A stretch of 64,000 nucleotides of DNA, from positions 7,515,001 through 7,579,000 of the forward strand of contig NC_065875.1 in assembly GCF_933775445.1 (NCBI RefSeq), written 5' to 3'. Source of the DNA: Argentina anserina (taxonomy: Eukaryota; Streptophyta; Magnoliopsida; Rosales; Rosaceae). The notes beneath the pieces were generated by a model. That model saw nothing but the letters and a program-made list of their open reading frames with translations, was not told the DNA's origin and ran no database searches. Positions 24,695 to 37,398 of this stretch are shown in pieces. Numbering within the stretch: position 1 is the stretch's first letter; each line of letters begins with the position of its first letter. A program made the translations under genes and the position numbers.

Positions 24695-24746
<52 letters not shown>

Positions 24747-27700
24747 AGAGAGAGAGAGAGAGAGATCTCAAAATTTAAAATAGAGCAGGAGTGAAACCCA
24801 TTCATCCCAAGAGGTGTTATGGTTTTTTATTAACATAAAAAACATGGTCAACCTTCTTTTTTCTTTTTTTTCAAGGAAACATGGTCAACCTTCTTGATCA
24901 CAACATCGAAGCAATTAAATGACCAATAAAATTTATTCAACTCATTAGCACACAATCGAGATTACTTGGCTACAGAGACTGCCAATTCTAAAAACATGTG
25001 GTATTGGATCATCATCATGACATACTTGCACATAAGAAAAACAGATCTAGAAATTAGATCATAGGTTTTATGCAAGTTACAACTGAGGAAATCACTCTAA
25101 AGCCTCCATTTTATATAGTTTTTCATACGCAACTGTACATCTTGTTTGGTCTTAAACAGAAAGACCAATACAAAACCTACAATCCCCAACTTCCATCATA
25201 GCAAATGCACTGAAAATTTCCCCATAACTACTACCCAGATGCGCTAACTATTTGGAATTTGTAGCCTTCAAATATCAACAATACAAAGCCACATCTCAAA
25301 TCCATAAAACGGCAATGCAGTCCATCAGAATTGCATCTTGGTCTACCATTCTTTGAATTTATAATGACCAGGGCCAACCTCAGGGTGCACTATAGGATTT
25401 TACCTGTCTATAAAGTATAAATGATAGTTTGAGAGATGTAGATGCATAGATCTTGAAAGTTATATAGGTTCGGGAGTTTCCAGAATTTCTTCTGAATATG
25501 GCTACTTTGATGAAAACTTTAATGTTGAGGTCATGATGATAGAGATCCCACCCACTTACAAAACCCAAGGGAGAGTTCATGGCTTTAAGTCCATAGATGG
25601 AAACTCAAAATAATTAAAAAAAATAAAAATCTAACAAAGAGGAAATGAATAAAAAGATCTTAAATCAGGCAACAACGCTTACCTCCAATTGGTAGGGTAG
25701 AATTTGAAAGAAGAGTCTGTTCTGGAGGAATTGAATTTGTCAGGCGAGGAACTTGCGGCTGCTGGACTGAAGAATTGGGGTAACTGCTTGAGCCCATTTG
25801 AAATTCATTTCGGGCTGCAGTTGACCTCCTATTTTGATTGTTGCTCATAAGTGACTTACCATCATACTCGATAACCTGATCCCAATTTTCATATGCTTTC
25901 TTCACAAGTGTATCTACATAGAGCTACAATAATATGACCATTGTCAATGTCATGCACTTAAAATTTAAGTTCAAATGAATTTACTAAAACAAAATTGAAT
26001 ACAGTATCTGAACTCTAGATGTAGGAATGACACCATACTCGCCACGCATCAATACCATATACAGATTCTATAAAATTATTTCAATAGCCTTACAACAGTA
26101 GGGTTGGTATCAAACTAATAACCTCTTAATTCAATTTTTGTACGGCCAAGGTAACCAAAACAATTTTACTTCCATGTATATACTGCAAAGGAAGAAGAAA
26201 ACCAAACTTTTTAACAAACACATTACTTAGAGAAAAATCGGAAAAGGGAACCAACACGGCAAAGATCAGAGTGACAATTTGCTTCGAATAGAAGCTGCCC
26301 TAAGAATAAAAATGTAGAACACTTCAAAGTGCAGATATCCTACCATAGATATTAAAAAGAAACATCATATTCCTAGATTCTACTCTTCTGTAAAACTATC
26401 ACATATCTCAAAATTTTCTTGTAGGATAGGTAAACTATTTGATTCTCTAAATCATTCTGAACCACACAGAGGTTGACCACTCAAAAGTATGATATGGAGG
26501 TTTTAAATAAGAAAACTGGAAAAAAAAGCGGGGGTTATGCATTTACCTTCTGGCTGTCAGATAGAGTATCTGCAGAGTGATACTGTTCCCCAGCAATCAA
26601 GCCACTCAGCTCATAGATATTATTAAAAACAACACCCACATTTCTTGTATCCTCAGGGTAATAAACATAAAGCTTTCCGCTAAGGGCACAAGTCTTTGCA
26701 TGCTCTAAGAGAGCTTCCCACATCTTATTTGACATACCACTTCCAAGGATCTACAACAGCAAGACAGGAAACTTAAAACATATGTACACATAAAACGGTA
26801 CAATCTTATACCATGTGTATGTGTGATTATATATCAAACCGCTTACACTTCGTAACTTTTGCGGATCTTTCACCACAAGCTGAAGAAACTGTTCAACTGA
26901 GTGTATCCCTGCACTATTTAGCCTCTTATGGAATGCCCCATCCTTTCCGATCTTCTCCAGCCTCCATACTTCATCATTTAGTGCCGGTGGGTAATGTTTC
27001 TTGTACACTGTCACGAAAGAAAACAAAGAAAGTAAGGTAAATATAATATAGTTGTATAAGATAGGTTAGGCCAGCATAAACTTACATTCCCCTCTGTGAT
27101 CCTTAACAGTAAAAGCTTCAGTTTTGGCTTCACGGATGTGCATGCCCTCACAAAATCCTGAAGCAACTTTCAATCCAAGTCTGAACTTCCTGCTCCGTAT
27201 CCAACTTGAGTTATCAGTGAAAGTCAGATCCCCAATAGTCCCTACCCCTTCCTTCAGTATCACTTGCAGGTCCCCAGTCAAAAGAGGTCTCTTTCCTTCA
27301 CGCTCTTTGACCACATGGCTTTCAAATTCTTCTTGGGTCCAGCCTTCATCATCTTCATTGTTAAAATCACCCTCAAGCACAACAATATCTAGTTTTATAG
27401 AGGATTCAGGTCCAGATGTCACAACGCAACGAGTGTTTGTATCAACTAAAACAACATGAATCGCAGCTCCCTGCTCGCCTTCAACTTTCCCTCCTGTGAA
27501 GATGGGGAGAGCCAGATTGGACCTAAACTGTAGTTGCAAGTTTCGCTCATTTGAACCTTCAATCCGTTTGGGAGAAGACCTAAAATCTCACAGGTGTCAA
27601 AACAAATTTGAAAATACAGAATGTGAAATTCACCAACTCTAGGGCTGGCATATAAATGTTTTTTTTTCTATTTGTTAATCCTTTCTTTACTTCATGGTGA

Positions 27701-30610
27701 TGATGATTTCCATATCAAGCAGCCCCTCTTACCTCAATTAAATAGGTCTTACATTCAGAAGCATAAAGCATTTCTTTCAGATAATACAAATGAATAAGAG
27801 AGCTAGCAGATTTTATTTATAAAAGTAAAACCACATTATCATCTTCAAAAAAAAACCTCATTATCCAAATCTGCAAGGAGATCAAATAATATTTTGAACT
27901 TTAAAAACGTCAAGAGACATCAGCATCTATGCTGGTCTAAAATAACATATGAAGCAACATGAAAATCTGTAGGAAATGATATGCTCCTTCTTCAAACTAA
28001 TCACATGATTTTAAGATTTTGGTCAAGAACCCATCTGCTCAATGAAGCCAAACTAAAACAAAGCTAATATCTGGTAACCCATCAACTCTTTAGCTCAAGA
28101 ACACATTGGATGTCTAGGTTCTTGAGAATACAAATGTTATCATTGAATCCCCACCCACTATTTGAAATAAGAATGAGGCTAGGCATACAATTATGATAAA
28201 TCATTGATCAATTATTAATGACAGGTCCTGTTTCCTCATATAATCTTGTACACAACAAAAGAAAAGTGATAGCTTTCTAAATTTCTAAGATAAACTAAGA
28301 ATTGATGATAGTTGATTGAACTGAAATACCTTAGACCTAACTAATGAGTTATGATATTTAAACAGGATAACAGGTTAAGTAGTCGTGTCATCAGACATTG
28401 GAAAGAACTGCATTTTATCTCTATGAGACAATTTAGTCAAGGAGAAAAAACCACAGATATATTCAAACCTTTATCATGTCAACAAGGCAAAAATATATAT
28501 TTTAGTACACAACAGCAAAAACATAAAAGAGGAATAAATTAGCAGATTTTTGTATGATAGACTACTTTATGTCTTTGATAATGTATCACATTGCCAGCTT
28601 AAAATGGCTCTTCCTTTCATCATCTAGTACTTGAAAAGAATTAGTTCGGATTAACACACAGACTCACACTCGCAGACAGGGTGACACACTTTACATATGG
28701 AAAGAAATAAATTGTGTCAAGCATAAATAAACTCTCAAACATATTCTTTTACCTTCCATTAAGTCTTGGAGGGCCCAACTTTGCCAATGCACGTTCCACT
28801 TCTTCACTAACCTGTTAAGCAATATATTAGTAAGGTTACAGAGAATTAAGAATAAGGACTAGAGATCATATAGCATCACTATAAAATTCAGAAATTATAG
28901 TTTCTTTTACCAACTTCATGTATATTACATTACATAGTCTTAAATTGACCGTTCATAAAAAAGCTTCGAAACTCAAACCCCTAATTACTCAAGAAAATCC
29001 AATATGCATCTGCTTTGCACATGACACATTGAAAACTGAATGTATTCCCTTCTGTTTAAGTTATGTTAATAACACATAATTTGGTAAGTTGAGTTTAAAT
29101 AGATTTCTCTGTTGGATAAACTGTTTATGAATAAAACAAAATTTCTGATGTATGACCTTGCCTTTAAATGATGCCTATGTAAGTGCCACCTCATTTTAAA
29201 TTTCTAGCCCCAAAACTACATAAAAATTATCTTCCCATTGCTAAAATATGAACAATATAACTTGTCATCTTAGTGAACACTATGAATGAATGCAACATTG
29301 AATGTGGCATCTAAGACCATAGCTTCAAAGCAGGGTGTCTCATAAGGAATTTCAACCGAGGTTCTTGAAATATGATATAGACAACACTTAAAACTAGTAG
29401 TTTCGCGCGATATAATTCCTCTCTAATCAATCAACCAAAGTTCCATCGAGTATTTGGTGTTTAGGAGCTACCCGAAAACATTGAGTTTGACATTTAGCAA
29501 AACTCATCATTAGTATATGAGGCTTCATGTGCGATGTTTGGGTGATTTAGATGGGAAGAAGATAAATTAACACTAATTATTAGATATGAGTGCCTTAATT
29601 TTAAACCGTTCACTAGAAAAAAAATGAGATAGGCTGCAAGCTTATATCAGTGGTGTTGAGCAAATAGTTTGCGATGTTAAAAAAGCGAACATATGAACAC
29701 AGCGACCCTATAGGGATTAGGGAATCTCTCCATAGCCAACTTACAACTCTTCGAAGAATAGGCTCCAGTGACGAGCATAGCTTCTGCAGACTGTCAACTT
29801 TGAGAGCTTCCACAATTACACTGCAAACACAAAATGTCCAACAGCATGTAAGAACGCAGTACTTAGAATTTGAAAATTCAGAAAAAAACCAGTTGACTAA
29901 TGCTAATAAATATTTTAGGATACACCACACAAATCCAATATGGCATCTACATAAAATCCCCATCATGAGAAAATCCAGATATGATTTCCAATCTTACATT
30001 ATGCACCATCAAATCCCCTTAATACCTAAACTTACTATACGATGATAATGATGATGACTAATCTGCGCTACATTATGTCTCATTTCCTTCCCTTGGACCT
30101 CTTAACATAACACTAAGAAATGTAATCAGACGTAAATTATACAATTCAAACCTACAAAGGAACGTTAGATTAATTTCGCATTTTGTATGTGTACTCCCAA
30201 ACAGATGATTATACTTTCAATACAACATTTAGGTCATCAAGTGCTGTAGCAAATGTTACTCGTATCTACTCCAAATGGACCAAATGAACTCCTAACTGAT
30301 TTGGTGCTCTAAACTCGCAGCTAAAATGTAGCTAAACCAACACATGTATAGAAGCATTAGTCAAACTGAGAACTAAGTTCCCCAAACAAAAAACCAATCC
30401 CAGCTCAAACCAATTCGGCTTGCTTTCATCAATTTTCTCAAAATTAAGCAGCTAATTCATCACAACTCGCAACCGAAAACCAGCAGATTCAGCTAAAAAA
30501 AGCACCAAATCAATTAGTTACCTAGCGAGAGCTGGCCGCTTTCGCTCCGGCGGCTCCTCCTCTCCTCCTTCCATTTTCCTCTTCTCTCTCATGGAGTTGT
30601 TCCTCTCCAT
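24012..30610 (-). CDS. CBP60: CBP60 calmodulin-binding transcription factor, 8 exons
   Basis: Member of the plant CBP60 family, nuclear DNA-binding proteins that control salicylate-related defence genes and bind calmodulin. Minus-strand exons: 30,610-30,522; 29,820-29,745; 28,811-28,753; 27,579-27,086; 27,007-26,847; 26,750-26,547; 25,923-25,683; 24,595-24,012. All introns are GT-AG, every junction keeps frame, and the sum is 1,908 bp, 635 codons plus stop. The N-terminus has a basic segment (REKRK, ERKRP). The conserved calmodulin_bind region spans about residues 80-390, including [17 protein letters not shown] and the [16 protein letters not shown] block. The last 38 residues hold the basic amphipathic [18 protein letters not shown] helix, the likely calmodulin site of the CBP60a-f group. 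That C-terminal location argues against SARD1/CBP60g. I would place it with CBP60b/c/d. The ATG at 30,610 gives the expected start; another Met 7 codons in is possible. Confidence 0.93.
24699..24764. repeat. (TG)n(GA)n compound microsatellite in a CBP60 intron
   Basis: About 44 bp of TG repeats followed by about 20 bp of GA repeats, within the intron between CBP60 exons 7 and 8. Confidence 0.9.
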
Positions 30611-33600
30611 GAGCCTAGTCTGTCTCTGCATTCTTCACCTCCTTCCAGTAAACCCGAGATTCCCAGATCTGCACCTCCACCACAAAAACCAAATCGAAAC
30701 CATAAACGAAAAGCGCATACCAACAAAACTCAGCTCCAAACAAAATCAAATTACCTTTGGCTCGTACAGAAATAGAAATCAACCAGAGAGAAGCAGAGAC
30801 CGCCGGCGACCGTGGTTTAAATAAGTGCGGCGGTTTTGAGTAAAAAAAATCAGAGGAAAAGGCGCGGGTGAGAGTGAGAGAGAAACATCCGTGTGGGGGA
30901 ATCTGGAGAAGAATTAGGGCAGGCTGAAAAATCTGAGCGTGATATGATAATAATGGAAGGTAGGGGAGAGAGAAACAAGAGAGAGTCTCTATCAAGTCTA
31001 AACTGGCGACTGCTTCAGCTGCTCCAGAGTCAATGATCCTGTGCGACTCGGACCACCGGCACTTTTTTAGATGGATAGGAATAAATAATATTTTGGACAC
31101 AAGTAACGTGGCCTGTTCGGATTTGAGCTGGGAGTTTGATGACGTGGTGTGAAATCGCGGCCGTACGTTGGAACGGGTTTGTAATCACCGTACGAGAAAA
31201 GAGAATAGAAAACTTTGGATGGCGTCAGCGATAGAGCAGGTGTATGCGTCATTTCTTTATTTGTATTCATTTTCAGACAATTTTTATATTTTGTCAATTG
31301 ATCTTTATAAATTTTGTTGTTAATTATAGCATATATGGTAATTTATTTTTGAATAAAAGGCGGCAGCAGCAATTAGCATTAATAAACAATGCGATTAAAT
31401 CATAATGTAGAAAAACTCATAGCAAAAGAGATTTGTACAATTTTAAAGACACCTGCATCTAACCATAGGGTAATTATTATTGTAGTGCTAAGTGAAATGT
31501 ATTTAATTTATATATAATGAAAAAAAAGTTCAAACTCAAAAATGAGTTTTATTCATGTTTGTCCGGTCAATATAATTTGTTGGAAATTTAAAGTCTAAAA
31601 ATCCAATCAATTAATTAGAGGAAAAATGAAAATTAGGCGGAGAAAGAGAGGGTGACGCAGATGCATTATTGGAAAAGTGACGCAGCACATTGGCTTTGTT
31701 CAATTTGGACGATACAATTCATAAAAAATAGTGTGAGGATATCCAAAAGTTCACTTGGTCTATTGGTTGTGGTTGATAATTGTTTTCTATTATCTATAGT
31801 ACGTTTTCCTTATTGGTTGTGGTCCATCACATGTGTGCACCAATCATATCCAAAATTGAAAGCAATTTAATAAAGGAGATAAAATATAAATACAAATAAC
31901 ATTGAATTTTAATGTAATGCCACTGTTCTTACGCAAAGGTGATCTTTTATGTCCGACAGACTCTTTGTATTTATTTTTGGCAAATGAATGGATGAGAGGT
32001 AATTAGAGACAAAGGTGCTTTCTTAGCCACTTGGGAAGTTGGAAAATAGTAATGACTAAATGACATACAATCTTGTCTCACTACAACGATTGGTAGATGC
32101 GCATGTCACAGTCGGCAAAAAATGCATTACATAGAGCATTTATAATTGATCAATTAACTCAACTGGCTCTCAATAGCTGAAATACTCAACATAGCTATTG
32201 TCGTTGCCTATTGGGGAAATTTAACCATCCTACAAGAATCAATAACCGTCAATATGTAGGACTGCTACTGCTATCTGAAACTGACGAACTGATGGGCACT
32301 GCAAAACGCAATTTCAGCAGCCAGAGTTTAAATTTAAGTTAATTTTCTGCGTGGTCTCTTGGCTTGGTGGAAGCACAAGCAGGGTAGCATTTTACTTCCG
32401 GCCTAAAGAACATCTGCAACAGACTAAGGAGAGGTAGGAGGTGCAAGAAGCGGGGTCTCGCCCGTCTTGACTCCAAGAACGAGAATCCTTCAAAGACCAA
32501 ACAATTGCTCGAGCACATAAATAAACTTTTGTTCATCTCTCCTAGCACTAAAAGTAAGGAGATTGTGTAGTTTATTTCTATAAGTGAGCAACATGAATTG
32601 ATGTAATGAAGGATTGAAGGGTGATATTTTTATATTCCCTCTATTTTTATATGCATGGCAGTTAAAAATATAAACGAAAAGAAATTATCATTAAAACTTG
32701 TAACGTTATGAGTTTACTGACACGTGTAAATGTGTAAAAGTGTGTTAGTTTGTTAATAAATTTAAAAAAAAATTCACCACATGAGAGAATAAGAAATTAA
32801 AACATATGGACGACAGTAAATACAATAGTCCTCAAGTTAACTTTTTCTAATTTTCCCAAATTTTAAGGGGCGAAAAAGAGGCATTTCACTGATTTCAGGC
32901 ATAAAGTCATTGGTGTACATTTAAAGCAAGCCAACTCACGATGATAGAATTCAAAAAATATGATATGGCTAAGCTGCATCTAGATACTTGAATAATCTAC
33001 AACCAAGATTTTATTTGAGTTGAGATTGGCTAAATTCTTCAAGTCTTTTGCAAACTTTTTTGAGTGCCTGGTTGCAGATCTTAGGAGATGTGCAAGGTCC
33101 GCACATGAGATATATGACATTTCCCAGAAGCCTCATGTAAACACCGTCCTCTCGGAGCTGCTTCGAAAGAGGGGTTGCATACAGTCAACCATACCTATTC
33201 AAAATCCAAAGTGCAACATTTCAATAGAGGTCAAAAACATTGCCCTTCAAACAACAGTTGCGTCATTTTGGCCAAACATTACTTATGACTTCATTATAAC
33301 AATGCACTGATAAACATGAAGTCTACTCAACTTTGTGCGCGCCGGACAACAACATGAATTCAGTAACCATTCACAACATGGTTAAACTGCAACCTTTTAT
33401 GCAGAGCATGGAACAACTAACATTTTTACCAAATTGCAGCGTTTCAGTACCACTAACATAATCAATTACAATCCACATATGTTCAAAGCTATTAACTGAT
33501 ATATGCAAGTATCTAAGTGTTGGTACCAAAAAAATCACGAATATGCTTTATGCGTATTCCAAGCATTATAAGAATACGTACATGAAAAACTACACTTGGG

Positions 33601-33760
33601 AAGACAAATTACTACAAATTCTCTCAAACCGTCATGCCACTCACGTGGACCTAAGCCACACTCACGCTTTGGGGCTTACAAGTTTGGGTGTGGCGTGGAA
33701 GGTAATGGAAGTACAAGAAGCCAATTCTAGATTTCCTAGTATTGGTGATTTTGGACATAG
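30611..33760. other. CBP60 5' flank and intergenic DNA
   Basis: 30,611-31,100 is CT/GA-rich and likely holds the CBP60 leader and promoter on the minus strand. Beyond that it is AT-rich. Small frames at 32,339-32,548 (-), 33,020-33,310 (+) and 33,543-33,803 (+) show no motif that I can name. Confidence 0.4.
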
Positions 33761-34141
33761 TGTTGGAAAAATGGTTAATAAATTATTTAAAACTAAATTT
33801 TAATTGATTAATTAAATTAAGTTAAACTTATAATTAATCAAAGATGAACATAGATTTGAGTTCTCCATAATGAGGGCTCTAAAATCATATGTTTGTTTGT
33901 GTAATTTGGTTTGTGGGTGAATAAGAAATTGTCACTCAAAGATGGCTATTTAGAATGAGGGAAAAGTGTTTGTCCCACATTGGAAAGAGAAGTGTTGAAA
34001 AGACTTTATATAGAATCCATTGTGTATGGATTGTAAAGTGTGTAAGCCCCCTTATACCCTCTCGCGCACGCGCAGGGGGGTGTGAAATCTCAGGTCACAA
34101 GGGAAACTCGTGTATGCCCGTGCGACCTGCGGACACGAACA
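33761..34141 (+). repeat. Partial LTR of a copia-type element, plus orientation
   Basis: Begins TGTTGGAAAAATGG and contains GTCCCACATTGGAAAGAG, a phrase common in plant copia LTRs. It stops at about 34,141, where the truncated RNase H of a minus-strand copia element begins. No right end or target duplication is visible, so it is a fragment joined to a different element. Confidence 0.45.
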
Positions 34142-36222
34142 AAGGTAAAGTACCCTGATGCGGATCTCCGATCTGTAATATTTCCAGCCCAGTCTGCATC
34201 TGTGAAGCCACAAATTTCAAGGATTTTATTGTGATTAGAGAACATTACTCCTCTCCCCGGAGCTGACTTCAAGTACCTCAAGATCCTTACAACAGCATCC
34301 ATGTGATCCTCGCTGGGATTATGCATGAACTGACTTACTACACTTACTGCATATCCAACACCTGGTCTGGTATGTGATAGATAAATCAGACGTCCAACTA
34401 GCCTCTGATAACGAGGTTTGTCAGTAGGGACTTGATCTGGATACTCTGCTAACCGATGGTTCTGCTCGATAGGAGTATCAATGGGAGTGCAGTCCAACAT
34501 ACCTGTCTCTGTTAGTAGATCAAGAATGTACTTCCTCTGACACAGATAGATACCATCACTACCCCGGGCTACTTCAATACCTAAGAAGTACTTGAGTGTA
34601 CCTAGGTCATTCATCTCAAACTCTGTGGCAAGCTGTTTCTGTAATTTATCCACCTCAACAGAATCATTCCCAGTAACTACCATATCATCAACATATATAA
34701 TTAGGGTTGTTACCTTCCCTTGTTGATGTTTGAGAAATAACGTGTGGTCTGAATTACTCTGTTTGTAGCTAATCTTCCTCATGAATTGTGAGAATCTTCC
34801 AAACCAAGCACGAGGTGACTGTTTAAGACCATACAAAGACTTTCTCAATCTGCATACGGAGTTACTTGGAGAAGCGGCCACATATCCAGGCGGAAGATCC
34901 ATGTATACTTCCTCCGTTAGTTCTCCATGAAGGAATGCATTCTTAACATCAAACTGCCTAAGTGGCCAGTTCAAGTTGGCAGTGACAGAAAGCAATACCC
35001 GGATAGTGTTTATCTTTACAACATGTGCAAATGTTTCATCATAGTCTATGCCATATGTCTGGGTGAACCCCTTCGCTACTAAGCGTGCTTTATACCGGCT
35101 TACTGACCCATCTGGATTATGCCTCACTGTAAACACCCAACGACATCCTACTGTCTTCTTGCCATATGGTGGAGGTACAAGCTCCCAAGTATTGTTCTTT
35201 TGTAATGCTTCCATCTCTTCCTCCATTGCTTTTCTCCATTTTGGATCTCCCAACGCATCATGCACTTTGTTAGGTATTGATACAGTAGATATTTGATTCA
35301 CAAATGACTCATATGACTGAGATAATCTTTTGGTAGATATAAAATTTGCTACCGGATACTTGGCTATAGTCTGAAGGGTATGTTCATATCTTTTTGTTGG
35401 TTGACCCCGAGTAGATCTATTTGGCAAAACATATTGTCTACTATTAGCTCTAATAGAATGACTAACCTCAGGTGAGTGATCTTCTGTACCAGGAGAGCAT
35501 TGGTCAGGTCTAGAAACAGTAGTATGGGAGATATGAGGGGCAGTTGTGTTTTCATCTGCTGGTTCCTGAATCTCTGGAGTGACTACACCGCCGGAATCAT
35601 CCGGTGGCGCCTGTGTAGCTGCTACATTGGTAATCTCAACTGAACCTGTCACCATATCTACTGGTTTACTTGTCTCCCCCTCTCCAGGATACAGCTCTTC
35701 AAAATAGGAATTCTCCCCCTGAAGAGCAGTATCAGAAGGGGCAAAATAACTCATGTCCTCAAAGAAAGTAACATCCATAGTGACATAGTACTGCTTGGTA
35801 GGTAGATGATAGCACCGGTACCCTTTTTGATGGCCTCCATACCCAACAAACACACATTTAACCGCCCGGGCATCCAATTTAGACCGCTGATGTTTTGGAA
35901 GATGGACAAAAGCAACACAACCGAAAACACGGGCTGGAAGATTATGAAAAGAGGGTAAGAAGACATGAGATGCAAGTACCTCATATGGAACTTTTCCCTG
36001 AAAGACACGAGAAGGAAGACGATTAATGAGGTGGGCGGAAGTGATGACAGCATCACCCCAAAGATACTTAGGCATATGGGCACTAAAAAGAATACACCGA
36101 GCCATTTCAAGTAAATGACGATTTTTCCTTTCAGAAATGCCATTCTGCTCGGGTGTGTAAGGACACGTTGTTTGATGAACAATTCTGTGTGAGTTAAAGA
36201 ACTCCTGAAAGACATGATTCAC
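34090..36222 (-). pseudogene. copia-1 pol: integrase C-part, reverse transcriptase, partial RNase H
   Basis: A 710-codon open frame. Its start continues the integrase core (QNGISERKNRHLLEMAR). The reverse transcriptase follows with MDVTFFED-type spacer, KARLVAKGFTQ, FDVKNAFLHGEL, YGLKQSPRAW and catalytic YVDDMVVTG. RNase H begins with GFTDADWAGN and is cut after SGYFTFV; the remaining residues to the stop come from the adjoining sequence. The DDE-type integrase N-part is in another frame (36,219-36,578), so the polyprotein is broken. It would copy element RNA into DNA in virus-like particles if whole. Confidence 0.85.
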
Positions 36223-36578
36223 ATATTCCCCCCCCCCATTATCAGAACGAAGAACTCTAATTGTGGCATTATATTGTTTTGCACAGTGGTATAGAAGGCC
36301 TGAAAAGCCGGGAAAACCTCATTTTTAGTTTTAAGAAGAACAATCCACGAAAGACGGGTGCAATCATCAATAAATGACACATAGTACCGCATTCCTGACA
36401 CAGTAGACTCTTTGGAAGGTCCCCAAACATCAGAATGAATTAATTCAAAAGGAATAGTACTTTTATTAGATTTACTAGGGGAATAGGTAGACCGATGACT
36501 CTTGCCCAAAACACATGTTTCACAATGTAGAGAAAACTCATCCACACTGAAAAACAAAGTAGGCATAGATTTTTTCAT
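36219..36578 (-). pseudogene. copia-1 pre-integrase and integrase N-part, frameshifted
   Basis: Contains the zinc-binding remnant HCETCVLGKSHR, then HSDVWGP and YYVSFIDDCTRLSWI of the integrase core. At about 36,285 the frame shifts, so the next conserved block (SDNGGGEY, with a run of ten G) is read in the frame of the 710-codon ORF. Upstream, a TGA stands where the family has Trp just before HRRLGHPS. Confidence 0.8.
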
Positions 36579-36658
36579 AACACTAAAAGATGGATGCCCT
36601 AAGCGACGGTGTCATAACCAAATTTCACTTAACTTATCAGAAGTGGAAATTAAAGCGG

Positions 36659-36825
36659 TCTGGACCGAGTCGGGCAGAAGATGGACCGGGTCAGGTCGAA
36701 GATGTACCGGGTCGGGTCGAGGATGTACCGGGTCGGGTCGAGGATGTACCGGATCGGGTCGAGGATGTACCGGGTCGGGTCGAGGATGGACCTGGTCGGG
36801 TCGAGCGCACCGAGTCGGGTCGAGT
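36659..36825. repeat. 21-bp minisatellite, 6-7 copies
   Basis: Tandem copies of a unit near GGATGTACCGGGTCGGGTCGA with few changes. On the minus strand it encodes repeats of HPRPDPV inside an open frame that starts near the primer-binding site. It sits where gag and protease should be. Confidence 0.85.
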
Positions 36826-37398
36826 GGAGCTGGGCTAGGCTGGAAACTGGGCTGGGCCGAGTGTTGAATGTTGGGCTCAAAAATCCGGGACGGGTCTTGG
36901 AAGGGAGCTCCACCGAGAGAAGGTATTAGAGTCGGGTCGGTCTTGGAATCGTGGAGTCTTGAAGTCGGAAGCTCAACCGAGAGTGGCGACGCAGAAGGAA
37001 GATGGCGGTGAGGTTTGCGGCCGGTGAGGTCTAGTCGCTGAAGACGGCGGCCGGTGAGGTCTGCGCCGGAGAAACTTGCTGGACGAGACCCGCTGCCAGA
37101 AGGGTCGGGAAGGAGAAGAAGACAAGCTCGCTGCCGGAAGGGAAGGAGCTCGCTATCGGAAGGAAAGAGCTTGCTGGACGGTGGCCGGCGAGGTCTGCTG
37201 CTCCGGTCGAGCTCGGCTTCAGCGGAGGACCCGTTTGCTCGAAAAGAAACACAGAAAAAGACATAGCTGATTTTTGCTCTGATACCAAGAAGATTAGTGT
37301 TTTTATTGATGATTATTACATACAATTGATGATCTATATATAGCCAGATTATACCCCTCCTCTCCACAAATCACGGAGGAAATCACGCACCTTCAATT

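Noticed and set aside
33020..33803. Two small plus-strand frames as genes
   Set aside because: No recognisable domain, no neighbouring exons, AT-rich context; I cannot support them.
36612..37367. 251-codon proline-rich protein as a host gene
   Set aside because: It runs from the copia primer site through a minisatellite into the pre-integrase block, so it belongs to copia-1.
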